From: Uloborus plumipes
Taxonomy: Eukaryota; Arthropoda; Arachnida; Araneae; Uloboridae
Length of the DNA stretch: 64,000 nt
Assembly: GCA_038373865.1 (NCBI GenBank)
Contig: JAXGGA010001604.1
Location: 82,307 to 146,306 of the forward strand
Direction of reading: 5' to 3'
The notes below the pieces were generated by a model that did no database searches, was not told where the DNA came from, and worked only from the letters and a program-made list of their open reading frames with translations. Of the stretch, positions 1 through 11,634 are shown one piece after another (the first letter of the stretch is position 1; every line of letters starts with the position of its first letter). The position numbers were made by a program, and so were the translations under genes.

Positions 1-1474
1 AATATATTGATAACAATTTTAATGCCATTTCAATTTGTAGTGTTCAATGCGAGGATTATTTTAGTTTTAAAGACTTTTTTCTTCTTTTCGTGTGTGTGTG
101 ACGAACTTATTTATTGTTTGTTAGCGAAATTTTTATGTTTCAATGGAACTTTTGACACAACTGTAGAGCCAAGATTTTCGAAAACTCTCAACGACCACAG
201 CAATACTGCCCTTGAAATTTAATATAATTCACCGATTTAACCGTAATTTCAATGTAAAATTGGTCGCCAAATCTAAATTTATTAACATAGGGAACCGATT
301 GTATCAGGTAGATCAGCCACAACCATTCTTCCATGAATTTAATGTGAACATTAAAAGGAAAGAAATATAATGTCTTTCGTACCATCTCTTTGAAGTGATT
401 ACAATCTAACAGTGACCCTCAAATAATCAAGATTTCACTGGCCGGGAAGTTTGGAAAATTTCCCGATTGTTGCCAAAATTTACGACGCCAAATACGAAAA
501 GTAACTGAATAGCGGTGTTACAGAAAATGTCAGAATGGAACTATTATTATTAAAAATTTAGTGATGGCGGCATTAAATACATGTTTTAAACATGCAATCA
601 AATACTCTTTAGACTGCAAACAACTACTGTTCCTTCCCAGACCGTTTTCTTTTTCTTTGATTTGGAGAAAGTAGTGTTTCACTGGCTGGGAGGTTTGGTA
701 AATTTCCTGATTGTCGGCAAACTTTACGACGCCAAATGCGAAGAGGAACTGAATAGCCATCCCTAAATTTTTAACAATAATAGTTCCATTGTGACATTTT
801 CATTAACACCGAATTTTGAAGAAGTCAACTTAATAAATTTAAATTCACTTTAACCTCCTCTGAAGAAAAATTATTATATCCTTTAGTTCAAATGCGCTTC
901 ACAACCTTTTAAATTCCACTTAAAGTCATGTTAAAGTTTAAATCAATTCGCCAAATAAATATAAGAGACAGAAAGTTAAGTAAGTAACAGGAGATATTAA
1001 TTAATCAAATTGAATAAATTTTCAAGGCTTAAATCTATACGCAAATTTAAACCACAAAGTAACTTCAGGGACAAAAGAGCAGCTGATCAGGAAAATGGCT
1101 CTAGTGTTTAAGTTCTGCGTACAGTTAGGCCTTGAAAATTGATTAAATTTGATTAATTAATATCTCCTGTCCTAATTAACGGACAGAAACGTGCTACAAT
1201 TTTTCTTTTTCAGAAAAAACCCCCTTTCCAGTGATATATAATACTTTGGGGTGGGGGAAGGTTCCCCCCCCCTCAATTATGGCGGATACACCAAAAATGA
1301 GACTAATTAATTAATTTAAAAATAACTAATTCGAAATTAAAAATTTGGCTTTCGAGGTGCGTCGTACTGGGATACGTTCGAATTTTTGAGCCAAGTTTCA
1401 GGTCTGTAGGTGCTGTGGGGGCTTCTGGCCAGCGGTTACAAACATACAAACACCGTCATCTTTATATATATAGA
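1..1474 (-). mobile_element. Helitron-like element, 5' end at 1474, remainder beyond window start
   Basis: Read on the minus strand, this unit starts at 1474 with TCTATATATATAAAGATGAC, the TC plus AT-rich start typical of Helitrons. It runs leftward out of the window. It is the inverted partner of the complete Helitron at 3741-5914, sharing nearly its whole body. It holds about 330 extra bases (roughly 1112-1450) that the other copy lacks. It abuts the CTAG end of the next Helitron at 1475 with no base between. No Rep/helicase coding is visible, so it is non-autonomous. The two short mirrored frames it shares with the other arm (188-385 and 530-760) are not treated as genes. Confidence 0.6.
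432..763. repeat. Internal direct repeat of about 87 bp in the Helitron arm
   Basis: 432-518 and 677-763 are two diverged direct copies. Both begin TTTCACTGGC and end near GAACTGAATAGC or GTAACTGAATAGC, with ACTTTACGACGCCAAATGCG or a close variant inside. The mirrored arm carries the same pair at about 5020-5110 and 5270-5355, so the duplication predates the inverted arrangement. Confidence 0.7.
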
Positions 1475-1855
1475 CTAGCTTATTACCCGGCGCTGCCTGG
1501 TTGCTTATTAATACAACATAGCTCTGCAAAAATTATTTGAAATAGGTGAGCTTTAAACTGCTAATTCATTGTTAATCGTAATGTTTGCTGGAAAATATTC
1601 AGATTTAAATGTGTTACATTTTATCAATTTGTATGCTTAAAGGCTTATCTCTATTACTCTATCTATTCCAAATTGAAAGATAATGGTCATTTTGAGTCAA
1701 AACTTTAAATTTTGAGCTTTTCGGAATTTTAAAAAATTTCAAATCCCGCCTATGTGAATTCTAGTGCATTAAGGAACCCCTGTACGAAGTTTGATGAAAA
1801 TCCGATGAAAATTGTTGATTTGTATAAGGAACAAACAAATATACATCCAATTTCA
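1475..1855 (-). mobile_element. Helitron-like element, 3' end at 1475
   Basis: On the minus strand the unit ends at 1475 in CTAG, preceded by an imperfect hairpin (CCAGGC, loop, GCCGGG) about 8 nt upstream. This is the Helitron 3' signature. The body is about 370 bp and matches the copy at 28470-28819, sharing for example TTTATCAATTTGTATGCTTA and GTGCAT..GGAA. The 5' part is interrupted by the TATA-flanked element at 1860-2986. Confidence 0.55.
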
Positions 1856-1859
1856 TATA

Positions 1860-2986
1860 TGGGTGATTCTACAAAAATGGGCAAATTTGTGTTCTATACT
1901 GATTGCTCTTTTTGTTTTTAATTTAATAAAAAACTATTTTGGGAATATTTTTATGCGTCTTTTGTTCTATAATTTTCGTTATCAACAATGTCAATATTTA
2001 ATTATTATTCATTTTAAAAAAAGGATATTCGATTGAAATGTCATCCACATGCCCTGTCCCATAGGTGCAATTTTCACAATCAATGGAATATAGATTTTAA
2101 AAAAATAAGTGATTTCTTTTTCAAGAGTTTTTTATTTATAAATATGAATGTGTGCAAGATGTAAATCACAAAAAAAGCAAAATAATATGAAAATAATATC
2201 TCTAAAAGTTAATCTAAACTTTGTCCCAGCGATTATCAGTCATCCACATGTCTAAAAGGTATAGATATTTTTCTCTGAAATGTTTTATTTCAAAATCTGG
2301 CACCACATCTTAAAATAAAGCATGGTACTTGGTTATTCCTGGCTGAGAATTAATTTTGCTGTTCTGCAATTACTTTTTGATAAAAAGCATGCTAAACTCA
2401 ACTTTCAAGGCAAGTGTTTTTTATCTTTGTCATTAACATGCCCCACAGAATGCATGTAAAATGTGCATGTAAATAAATTTTGATAATGAATAATCCTAAG
2501 GCTTACATTTGTGGGTTCTAATTCGAAGTGAAGCCAAAAAATATTCAGATATGACTTTTGGAAAACACAATTACTTGTGACTCACGTGCCCTTTTTCTAT
2601 TGTCATTCACATGCCCCAATATAAGACACGTGGATGAATCAAAAGCCAAACTATGACAGTACAATGTTAAAAAATTATGTCTAACAGTTTACTAGTTAAA
2701 AAATTTCACTAATATACCTATTGTATTTGTGTTATTCACATACTTACTGTGTTATATTCACATATCCATTGTGTTATCCACATGTCCTTTAAATCATTCA
2801 CATATGCCTTCAAAAAAATAAAAATCCAAAAATACAATAAAATACAAACATTTAAGCTCTGCTGATATTCTATTTTAATTATGTAACTTATCAAGTGCTT
2901 TGCTGATTTTTTTCAGATTTTTAATTTTAAATTAATTTTTTGAAATCTACATGTTAGAAATATTCCCATTTTTGTAGAATCACCCA
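1860..2986. mobile_element. DNA transposon with TATA duplication and iterated CACATGCCC phrase (element E1)
   Basis: The inverted termini TGGGTGATTCTACAAAAATG (left) and its complement (right, ending 2986) are flanked by TATA at 1856-1859 and 2987-2990. They define a 1127-bp element. No transposase is visible. The interior repeats the phrase TCATCCACATGCCC and variants at about 2041, 2240, 2430, 2579, 2604, 2628 (complement), 2742, 2757, 2775 and 2796. The termini resemble those of the elements at 15101-15506 and 47797-48899, and the start of the one at 60751. The superfamily is unassigned. A 4-bp TATA duplication with iterated internal motifs is all the sequence shows. Confidence 0.75.
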
Positions 2987-2992
2987 TATATA

Positions 2993-3367
2993 CTAGCTGC
3001 CAGAGCAGCTAGATTAGCTTCCTGTGGCATATTATTTGATATAATTTAATGTTCCCAAGATTTCAAGACATACTACGCACGTGGCCTGCTAATGCCCGAA
3101 GCTACAAACTGCATGGCCCGCCTTTGCACGGGCGCTTAGCGCCTTTAAAGCAGTAAAAAAGTTTCGACAAACTACTCGCCGCCAAGGCGGTTCGCTAACA
3201 GGCGCTTCACGCCTTTACTTTTTCCTGCATCAAAAAAAAAAAAAAAAATCATTCGATTTATTGGATGCTTCGCTCCTTCAAAATGGTGAGGAACGTTTCA
3301 GCAAGTTCAGCTCGCTTAAGGGAAAGAAGCAGACATAGATAGATACTCCGTTTTTAATATAAGTAGA
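2993..3367 (-). mobile_element. Helitron-like element related to 51880-54287
   Basis: The minus-strand 5' end at 3367 reads TCTACTTATATTAAAAACGG. CTAG at 2993-2996 would be the 3' end, although the hairpin spacing there is not ideal. The segment 3112-3240 (GCACGGGCGCTTAGCGCC, then GTTTC.ACAAACTA and CTGCATCA) is clearly homologous to the 3' part of the Helitron at 51880. A run of A's lies at 3231-3248. Non-coding. Confidence 0.5.
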
Positions 3368-3556
3368 TGGCTTTTGAACAAATTTATTAAAAAAAAAATA
3401 CAAGTATCTAGCGATAAAAGTACTACGTACGCTTTAGATCAAGGAAATCAATTTTTGCCAGACAACACTGCTAGCAAATTTTTATGTGGTAAAAATTACT
3501 ATTATTTATTAATTACTACCAACTGTATTTCCTTTCCTGTTCTGAGAAATAACTCT

Positions 3557-3740
3557 TCTATAATAATAAAAGCAAGTGTAATGTGTCTGTCTGCCTGTCT
3601 GTCCATTTGTCTGACCGAGCTCTCCAGCCAAATCTATCGTACGCAGGGACCTGGAATTTTTTACACGGAAGCACAAAGGGGCTGGCCACCAGACCTCGAA
3701 GCCCGATTTTCGATTTTTGAATTAGAAAAATTTTAAAAAA
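3557..3740 (+). mobile_element. Truncated Helitron 5' end
   Basis: TCTATAATAATAAAAGCAAG followed by a TGTCTGTC-rich stretch is a typical non-autonomous Helitron 5' end. The sequence is cut off at 3741 by the TC start of the next Helitron. Confidence 0.45.
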
Positions 3741-4350
3741 TCTATATATATAAAGATGACGGTGTTTAGAGCCATTTTCCTGATCAGCCGCTCTTTTGCC
3801 CCTGAAGTTACTTTGTGATTTAAATTTGCGTATAGATTTAAGCCTTGAAAATTTATTCAATTTGATTAATTAATATCTCCCGTTACTTACTTTACTTTCT
3901 GTCTCTTATATTTATTTGGCGAATTGATTTAAACTTTAACATGACTTTAAGTGGAATTTAAAAGGTTGTGAAGCGCATTTGAACTAAAGAATATAATATG
4001 AAGAGGTATTTCCGGGCTTATAGGCCGTGGTCGATGAGAAAAATGAGTCCCAAACGTTTCGTCGGACACTGCGGTCGACATCATCAGTGAGTAGTTTGGT
4101 TAGACTGATACGCTAGCTTCGGCCGCTCGGGTATTTAAGCAAACTGCTGATGGCGTGTTGGCTCCTGATTGGTTGCTGTTTCCTCGGCCTCTGGAGCGTT
4201 CTGGATTCTGGATGGACTTTCCGGAATGGGTCAGCTGTCTATTTCTGGACCGTTATGGCGAGCGGATCTAAGGACGGAATGCCATATTTTCGGTAAATTG
4301 AAGTTTTCTTCTTTTCTATTGAAGTTACACGGATGCTTGAAAATTTCGAT

Positions 4351-4398
4351 TAGTGTCCTAACCGGCAATGACGTACGTCATTGCCGGTTAGGACACTA
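4351..4398. repeat. Perfect 48-bp palindrome at the head-to-head junction
   Basis: The centre is ACGTACGT, with AGTGTCCTAACCGGCAATG on the left and its exact complement on the right. There is no spacer. This is the junction between the two inverted copies of the Penelope-like element. A perfect spacerless junction suggests template switching or snap-back during reverse transcription rather than later rearrangement (inference). Confidence 0.9.
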
Positions 4399-4627
4399 TG
4401 AGAAGTCAGCAGTAGCCGAACACAGCCAACAGGAAGGAGTCCACAACATTAAATTTAAAGACACAGAAATCCTGGCCACAACATCGCATTACTATGCCCG
4501 TCTTCATTGCGAAGCAATCGAAATTTTCAAGCTCCGTGTAACTTCAATAGAAAAGAAGAAAACTTCAATTTACCGAAAATATGGCATTCCGTCCTTAGAT
4601 CCGCTCGCCATAACGGTCCAGAAATAG
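4379..4627 (+). pseudogene. C-terminal fragment of a Penelope-type reverse transcriptase/GIY-YIG protein
   Basis: The frame reads HCRLGHYEKSAVAEHSQQEG, then HNIKFKDTEILATTSHYYAR, then LHCEAIEIFKLRV. The pattern SAVAEH, then I.F..TEILA, then YY.R...EAIEI is what follows the GIY-YIG nuclease core in Penelope-like elements. The GIY-YIG motif itself and the whole reverse transcriptase are missing. The open frame upstream to 4169 belongs to the inverted arm and is not coding. Family assignment is from recall of the pattern; a profile search would settle it. Confidence 0.55.
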
Positions 4628-5914
4628 ACAGCTGACCCATTCCGGAAAGTCCATCCAGAATCCAGAACGCTCCAGAGGCCGAGGAAACAGCAACCAATCA
4701 GGAGCCAACACGCCATCAGCAGTTTGCTTAAATACCCGAGCGGCCGAAGCTAGCGTATCAGTCTAACCGAACTACTCACTGATGATGTCGACCGCAGTGT
4801 CCGACGAAACGTTTGGGACTCATTTTTCTCATCGACCACGGCCTATAAGCCCGGAAATACCTCTTCATATTGACGCCGGCCGTGAAAGCCTGAAGAAGTA
4901 TAAAGAATATAATAATTTGTCTTCAGAGGGGTTAAAGTGAATTTAAATTTATTAAGTTGACTTCCTCAAAATTCGGTGTTACCGAAAATGTCACAATGGA
5001 ACTATTATTGTTAAAAATTTAGGGATGGCTATTCAGTTCCTCTTCGCATTTGGCGTCGTAAAGTTTGGCGACAATCAGGAAATTTACCAAACCTCCCAGC
5101 CAGTGAAACACTACTTTCTCCAAATCAAAGAAAAAGAAAACTGTCTGGGAAGGAACAGTAGTTGTTTGCAGTCTAAAGAGTATTTTATTGCATGTTTAAA
5201 ACATGTATTTAATGCCGCCATCACTAAATTTTTAATAATAATAGTTCCATTCTGACATTTTCTGTAACACCGCTATTCAGTTACTTTTCGTATTTGGCGT
5301 CGTAAATTTTGGCAACAATCGGGAAATTTTCCAAACTTCCCGGCCAGTGAAATCTTGATTATTTGAGGGTCACTGTTAGATTGTAATCACTTCAAAGCGA
5401 TGGTACGAAAGACATTATATTTCTTTCCTTTTAATGTTCACATTAAAATCATGGAAGAATGGTTGTGGCTGATCTACCTGATACAATCGGTTCCCTATGT
5501 TAATAAATTTAGATTTGGCGACCAATTTTACATTGAAATTACGGTTAAATCGGTGAATTATATTAAATTTCAAGGGCAGTATTGCTGTGGTCGTTGAGAG
5601 TTTTCGAAAATCTTGGCTCTACAGTTGTGTCAAAAGTTCCATTGGAACGTAAAAATTTCGCTAAAAATAAATAAGTTCGTCACACACACACACGAAAAGA
5701 AGAAAAAAGTCTTTAAAACTAAAATAATCCTCGCATTGAGCACTACAAACTGAAATGGCATTAAAAGTGTCATCAATATATTTTAAAAGGTTGTGGTGCA
5801 CATTTGAATTAAAGAATATAATAATTTTACTTAAGAGGGTGGAGTGAATTTAAATTTATTCAGTTGACTTTCTTTACTATTTTCGCACGGGCATCGCCGT
5901 GCGGGTACTGCTAG

Positions 5915-7787
5915 TGTATTTATAAAGTAGAAATGAAATTTTTTGCAAGAATCGATTTTTTTTTTGTAAAAATATCCTTTTCCGCAATTTTTAGAATAGC
6001 ACGAAAATAAATAAATAAATAAAAGAACGTAAACTGATATGTTTTGTGAAAATATTTCGAAAAATGTCTCTCAACTATATTTTATCTGTTTTGAATTAAA
6101 CCAAAAGGAATTACTTACAACTTAGTGAGTCAGTATGCAAAAGCTGCAGAGGAAAATTAAAAAAGTTAGACAAGACGAAATTGACATTCCTACAAAATCA
6201 GTGTGACTTCGATTCCCCGCGGCTGCGGTTTCTCAATCCTGCCTATATCTACTAACCTTAACCGCCTTAAGAACAGACTTTTCTGTCTGTTGTATTAAAG
6301 CAAAACTTGTATGAGTAGAAAGTTCAAGAATTCAGATTTAGGAGTAATTTATATTAAAAACATTAAAGAAATATTAATTTAAAAGCAAATTTATTCGTCT
6401 GGAATTCGAGGGGGAAAAAAGCCGCAACTTTCATTCCCCAAATCACATTCTTTCATTTGCTCATTTTGGGTAGTGGACTATAAAAGCGCAAAAGAACGAT
6501 ATTTTTCTCCCAAAATGTTCCATTCAGAATTCGTAAAGAGCTTCCGCACATTCGAGGCAGAAACATCCGATGTAAAAACTCCCTTTCAAACATAAAATCC
6601 AACATCAGCCTTCAGCTTTTGGAAACTTCAAACGGGACGCAAGTACGATAAGAAATCACTCAGAAAAATAACACTCACTCTTTTCTGCTAACTCACGAAA
6701 TAGGGTGAAAAGGAAACATCGTTCCAAACATGAAACGATGCCACGTTTCAATGTAACGTCCCTTTTTTCTCCAAATCTAGATAAGTTCTATCGCACCATT
6801 GGGAATCAGCCCTTCCGCTCAACTTTGAAGATCCATGAACTAAACCTATTCATACAGTGGGCAATCCTTCAAACTTTTGAAAAGAAACTAGTGTAAGGAA
6901 GGGTTCGAATCTGCTGTTAAGCTTGTTTCCCGTTTTGGTATGGCATGTTACTTTTATTTAGACACTTTTTTTCCTTTTTAGTGCTTCAATATTTTATTAA
7001 CCAAAATTAGAAGATAAAAGAGGAAACTGAAACTGTCATAAAAAGAGTGATAAACTTATTTTCTGAGTTTTGATTTAGTTTTGCTATTTTTTCCCCTAAT
7101 TCTTTTGATGGAATTCAAAGATAACCTTTAATCTTTAATGGATCCTAAATAACCTTAAATTAACCTTTAATCTTTAATGGAATGATAATCTTTAATGGAA
7201 AACAAAGATATGACTTTGACCCTACGTTGGAAGCCAAAACATTATAAATAGTACACCATGAGTGCAGGGCAGGAGTTGACTTTAATTAAGTTGAGCTACA
7301 AAATCTTCCTGTTTCAAAAATCATTAATTTTAATAGTGATCTTTTGTGTTACGTAACTAGGACATTTTCGGACTTGTTGATTCTGACTGCTACCATGATT
7401 TTGGTAACTGTACTGCATGCAGTAAAGCATTGCACTTACATAAAAAGAATCAAGATCAAGTATGGAGCTAATTTGCATAAAATGATTCCAACACGTTTAG
7501 AACTTAGCAGACGAGAACGATCGGAAAGCTGCTAATGTAAGTTTTATGCAGTGAAGTTTCTCATATTAATATTGAAGAAAATAAATAGCTGGCATTTTTT
7601 TTTTAACTAAAACTGTTCTCCATATTGCTACTCTTAATGCTTTTCAACAGTCAAAACCAACAAACCAAATTTTAGAACGTTTTTGAACTAAAAATCACTA
7701 TGTTTCAATTTTGCAAATTATTCTAAACTTATGCACAAGGAAGATCATGTGATCACTTCGTGCATTTTTTTAAATCAATAACCTCGT
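5915..7787. other. No gene or recognised repeat
   Basis: AT-rich sequence. 7090-7200 repeats CCTTTAATCTTTAATGG three to four times. 6400-6900 is slightly richer in GC and appears unique in the window. It includes CTATAAAAGCGC at about 6479, a possible TATA box, but no downstream exon could be supported. A frame at 6705-6896 has no recognisable content. Confidence 0.5.
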
Positions 7788-7970
7788 GTGGAGGGCCACG
7801 TTGACCTAGAGGTAGAGCATTCTCCTCGTAAGCAAGTGGTCGTGGGTTCGAGTCCCGCCTTGTCCATAGTTGTTATTTCAACCTCTCTCTGCCGTAAATC
7901 TGTCCTGTGTTTGGCAGGAGACAAGGCGCATAGTACGCAGTCCTCATGTATGTCAAAGCTCATGGCTTCT
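7788..7970 (+). mobile_element. tRNA-derived SINE, copy 1
   Basis: The A-box-like TGACCTAGAGGTAGAGC and B-box-like GGGTTCGAGTCCCGCC are spaced as in a tRNA. The anticodon-arm region (TTCTCCTCGTAAG) suggests a tRNA-Thr ancestor. The body contains GCCGTAAATCTGTCCTGTGT and GCGCATAGTACGCAGTCC. The same unit recurs at 57035-57216 with the same head and body, which makes it a SINE rather than a lone tRNA pseudogene. Confidence 0.8.
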
Positions 7971-9582
<1,612 letters not shown>

Positions 9583-9990
9583 CTAGCTACACCCGCACGG
9601 CTGTGCTCGTGCATGAAAACAGGTGAGGGAGGGGGGAGCCTACTCATGAATTTGCCATTCCCGATATGATTAATTAAGGGGAGCTGAAAAAAAGTTTCTT
9701 CGTGATTTTACTCGAGAAAAGCCTTGAATATTTTACGAGTATCATAGTTACCATCGAAACTCCGAGTTTCGATGGTAACTCGGAGTTTCGATGGAGCGGT
9801 ATCATAAATCAGGTCCGCAATTCTAGCTGTCGACAGGGAGTTGAGATGATACACTAAATACTGAATTGGGTTGATGATAGACTTCGGATTTATGCGAAAA
9901 ATGTGAGTTAAATTGGAATGAAAAAAGCGCTACCGATCGAATTATTTTGAATATCCTGATAAATTGTAGCCTATGTGTTATTCTGATGTA

Positions 9991-11419
9991 CACTGGCGGA
10001 AAAAAAAATCCCAACACCAAGAAAGACTTGTGTTAGATAAACGAAATTTGGTAGGCGTGTTTATACAACTGAAAGATGACATCGATTGAAATTTCGTGTT
10101 CCGTGCACAAGTGTGGCGCAGCTGGCGTCACTTAGAACACGCAAATAAGGCTTGTTTTAAAAGCGTGTTGTGAAGCTCGTGTGAATTATTTTTCCGTGAA
10201 ATTGGACAAATTGCGTTCATGTTAGCCAGGAATACCTTTTAAGAAGACGAAGAAGCCATTATCAACAGCTCACCGACTTTAAACGAGGTCGTACAAATTG
10301 GCTACGAGAAGGTGGATTTTCATTTCGCGATATTGCAGAAAGACTTGGGTGGGAATGTTTCCACCATGCATGATTATTGGAAGCTATGAGCAAGGTATGG
10401 TACTACCTCAAGAAGATCGAGTTCCGAGCTGCCACGTGGCACGACTGAGAAGGAAGATCGCCGAATCTTGCGTACGGCTGTGGCGCATCGTACTGCATCT
10501 GCGGCTGACATTCGAGCTGCAGTTGGTACCGTCGTGACCCAAGGAACGATAAGAAACTGTTTACTTCAAGGACAGCTTCGAGCCAGGCAGCCTGTAGCCG
10601 GTATTCCATTGACTGCAAACCATTGCCTTTTCCGACGGCAGTGGTGCCACGACAGAGCTCACTGGAGGTCGGAGTGGAGATCTGTTGCAATTTTTGATGA
10701 AAACAGATTCTAAATTAGTGCCAGTGGTGGCTGTATATTGGTCAGAAGGAGGCCAGGAGACCGCCTGCATCCAAGCGGTCTACGGCCTAGACACACGGGA
10801 CTCACACCTGGAGTTATGGTCTCTGGAGCAATTTCCTACAACAGCAGGGGCATTCTTGTGGTTATCCCAAACTCACTGACTGAAAATTTGTCGTCAGTCT
10901 GTTAATTTAACCAGTAGTACAGCCCTTCATGAGTAGCATTCAAGGGGGCGTTTTCCAACCGGATAACGCTCGCCCTCACGTCGCTGCTGTAACGCAATGT
11001 GCTCTACAGAGTGCTGACATGTTACCATGACCTGCAAAATCACCAGGTCTGTCTCCAATTGATATCGTATGGGATATCATGGGATGGCACCTCGAGCATC
11101 ATCCGCAGTCAGCAATGACGGTCCTAGTATTGACACAGCAAGTGCAACAAGCATGGAACTCCATACCACAAAGTGACATTCGGTGCCTGTATGACATAAT
11201 GCATGCACGCTTGCAGGCTTGCCTTCAAAATTCTGGAGGTTACACCCTCTATTAAATTAACATAATTTCACATTTGCACAGCATTTTCTTGAGCTTAAAT
11301 TAGCCAGTGATCTTGTACATTTAATCAATTAAACATGTTAACTAGACAATTGCATTACCCAAATTTCATTACTCTACGGCAATTTTTTCTTGGTGTTGGG
11401 ATTTTTTTTTCCGCCAGTG
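9991..11419 (+). mobile_element. Tc1-like transposon, 1429 bp
   Basis: The terminal repeats CACTGGCGGAAAAAAAAATC and CCCAACACCAAGAAA have their complement at the right end. The element is flanked by TA at 9989-9990 and 11420-11421, the Tc1/mariner target. Length and termini fit a full-size element that has not lost internal sequence. Transposase remnants run through it on the plus strand. Confidence 0.93.
10258..11255 (+). pseudogene. Tc1 transposase, frameshifted
   Basis: The order of blocks follows Tc1 transposases: a helix-turn-helix region (LTDFKRGRTNWLREGGFSFR, then DIAERLGWNVSTMHDYW), a second DNA-binding region, FDENRF around the first catalytic Asp, DNARPHVAAV around the second Asp, then SPGLSPIDIVWDIMG, and a C-terminus LQACLQNSGGYTLY followed by a stop at 11253. 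The blocks lie in several frames, with stops and indels, so no functional protein is made. The third catalytic position, usually Glu in LSPIEHVWD, reads Asp here. Confidence 0.85.
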
Positions 11420-11599
11420 TATAAGTTACATTATGGTAAAAGTTTCACTAAAATCCATTCAGTAGTTTTTGCGTGAAAGCGGAACAAACATCCATCCATC
11501 CATACACAATTTTTCATTAATAATAGTAGTAAGGTATATGAAATTTGAGGTGGAAGGAATAAACATTCCAAATCGCCTATCTAATTTACGCGTTAGCGT

Positions 11600-11634
11600 C
11601 GAGAAGAAGAAGAAGAAGAAGAAGAAGAAGAAGG
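11600..11634. repeat. (GAA)n microsatellite
   Basis: About eleven AAG/GAA units just after the Helitron 5' end. They inflate the Lys- and Phe-rich frames on both strands. Confidence 0.95.

Larger units (their letters stand above)
3998..4900. mobile_element. Penelope-like head-to-head foldback element
   Basis: The element is flanked by an exact 13-bp duplication, TAAAGAATATAAT (3985-3997 and 4901-4913). The mirrored Helitron arm near 868-895 has the corresponding uninterrupted site. It is a palindrome centred at 4374/4375. The right arm (4375-4870) carries the full sequence; the left arm (3998-4374) is the same sequence inverted but missing about 115 bp. The right edge has GCCGGCCGTGAAAGCCTGAA, which also occurs as GGCTTTCACGGCCGG at 42213 in the second Penelope-like foldback. 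The right arm encodes the end of a GIY-YIG-type region (see 4379-4627). The class call rests on that fragment, the long duplication and the shared terminal motif. Confidence 0.65.
3741..5914 (+). mobile_element. Complete non-autonomous Helitron, with nested Penelope-like element
   Basis: It starts at 3741 with TCTATATATATAAAGATGAC. It ends at 5914 with GCACGGGCATCGCCGTGC (hairpin) followed by GGGTACTG and CTAG. The base before is A and the base after is T, the AT target expected for Helitrons. Without the 903-bp insertion at 3998-4900 the body is about 1.26 kb and non-coding. It is the inverted partner of the element at 1-1474. The sequence of about 85 bp from 3960, continuing after the insertion at 4914, recurs diverged at 5788-5870. 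Confidence 0.75.
9583..11531 (-). mobile_element. Small Helitron split by a Tc1 element
   Basis: The minus-strand 3' end is at 9583: a CACGAGCACAGCCGTG hairpin, then CGGGTGTAG and CTAG. The 5' end is near 11531 (TACTACTATTATTAATG). Removing the Tc1 element (9991-11419) restores a roughly 520-bp non-coding unit whose text reads through the TA site. A small internal inverted repeat (ACCATCGAAACTCCGAG and complement) lies at 9751-9796. Confidence 0.6.

Noticed and set aside
188..760. Two small frames conserved in both arms of the inverted repeat (188-385 with 5400-5597; 530-760 with 5025-5255)
   Set aside because: Similarity is explained by the inverted Helitron copies; there is no codon-position bias, start context or known domain to suggest selection on protein.
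4779..4821. CTGATGA ... GAAAC in the Penelope-like foldback as a hammerhead ribozyme
   Set aside because: The core boxes and a GUCG/CGAC helix are present, but stem II is offset by one base, no stem III (no GU-H after GAAAC) and no stem I partner can be drawn. The same holds for the CTGAAGA version at 42493.
6479..6490. TATA-box promoter (CTATAAAAGCGC)
   Set aside because: A lone motif without an identifiable transcript or exon downstream is not enough to call a promoter.
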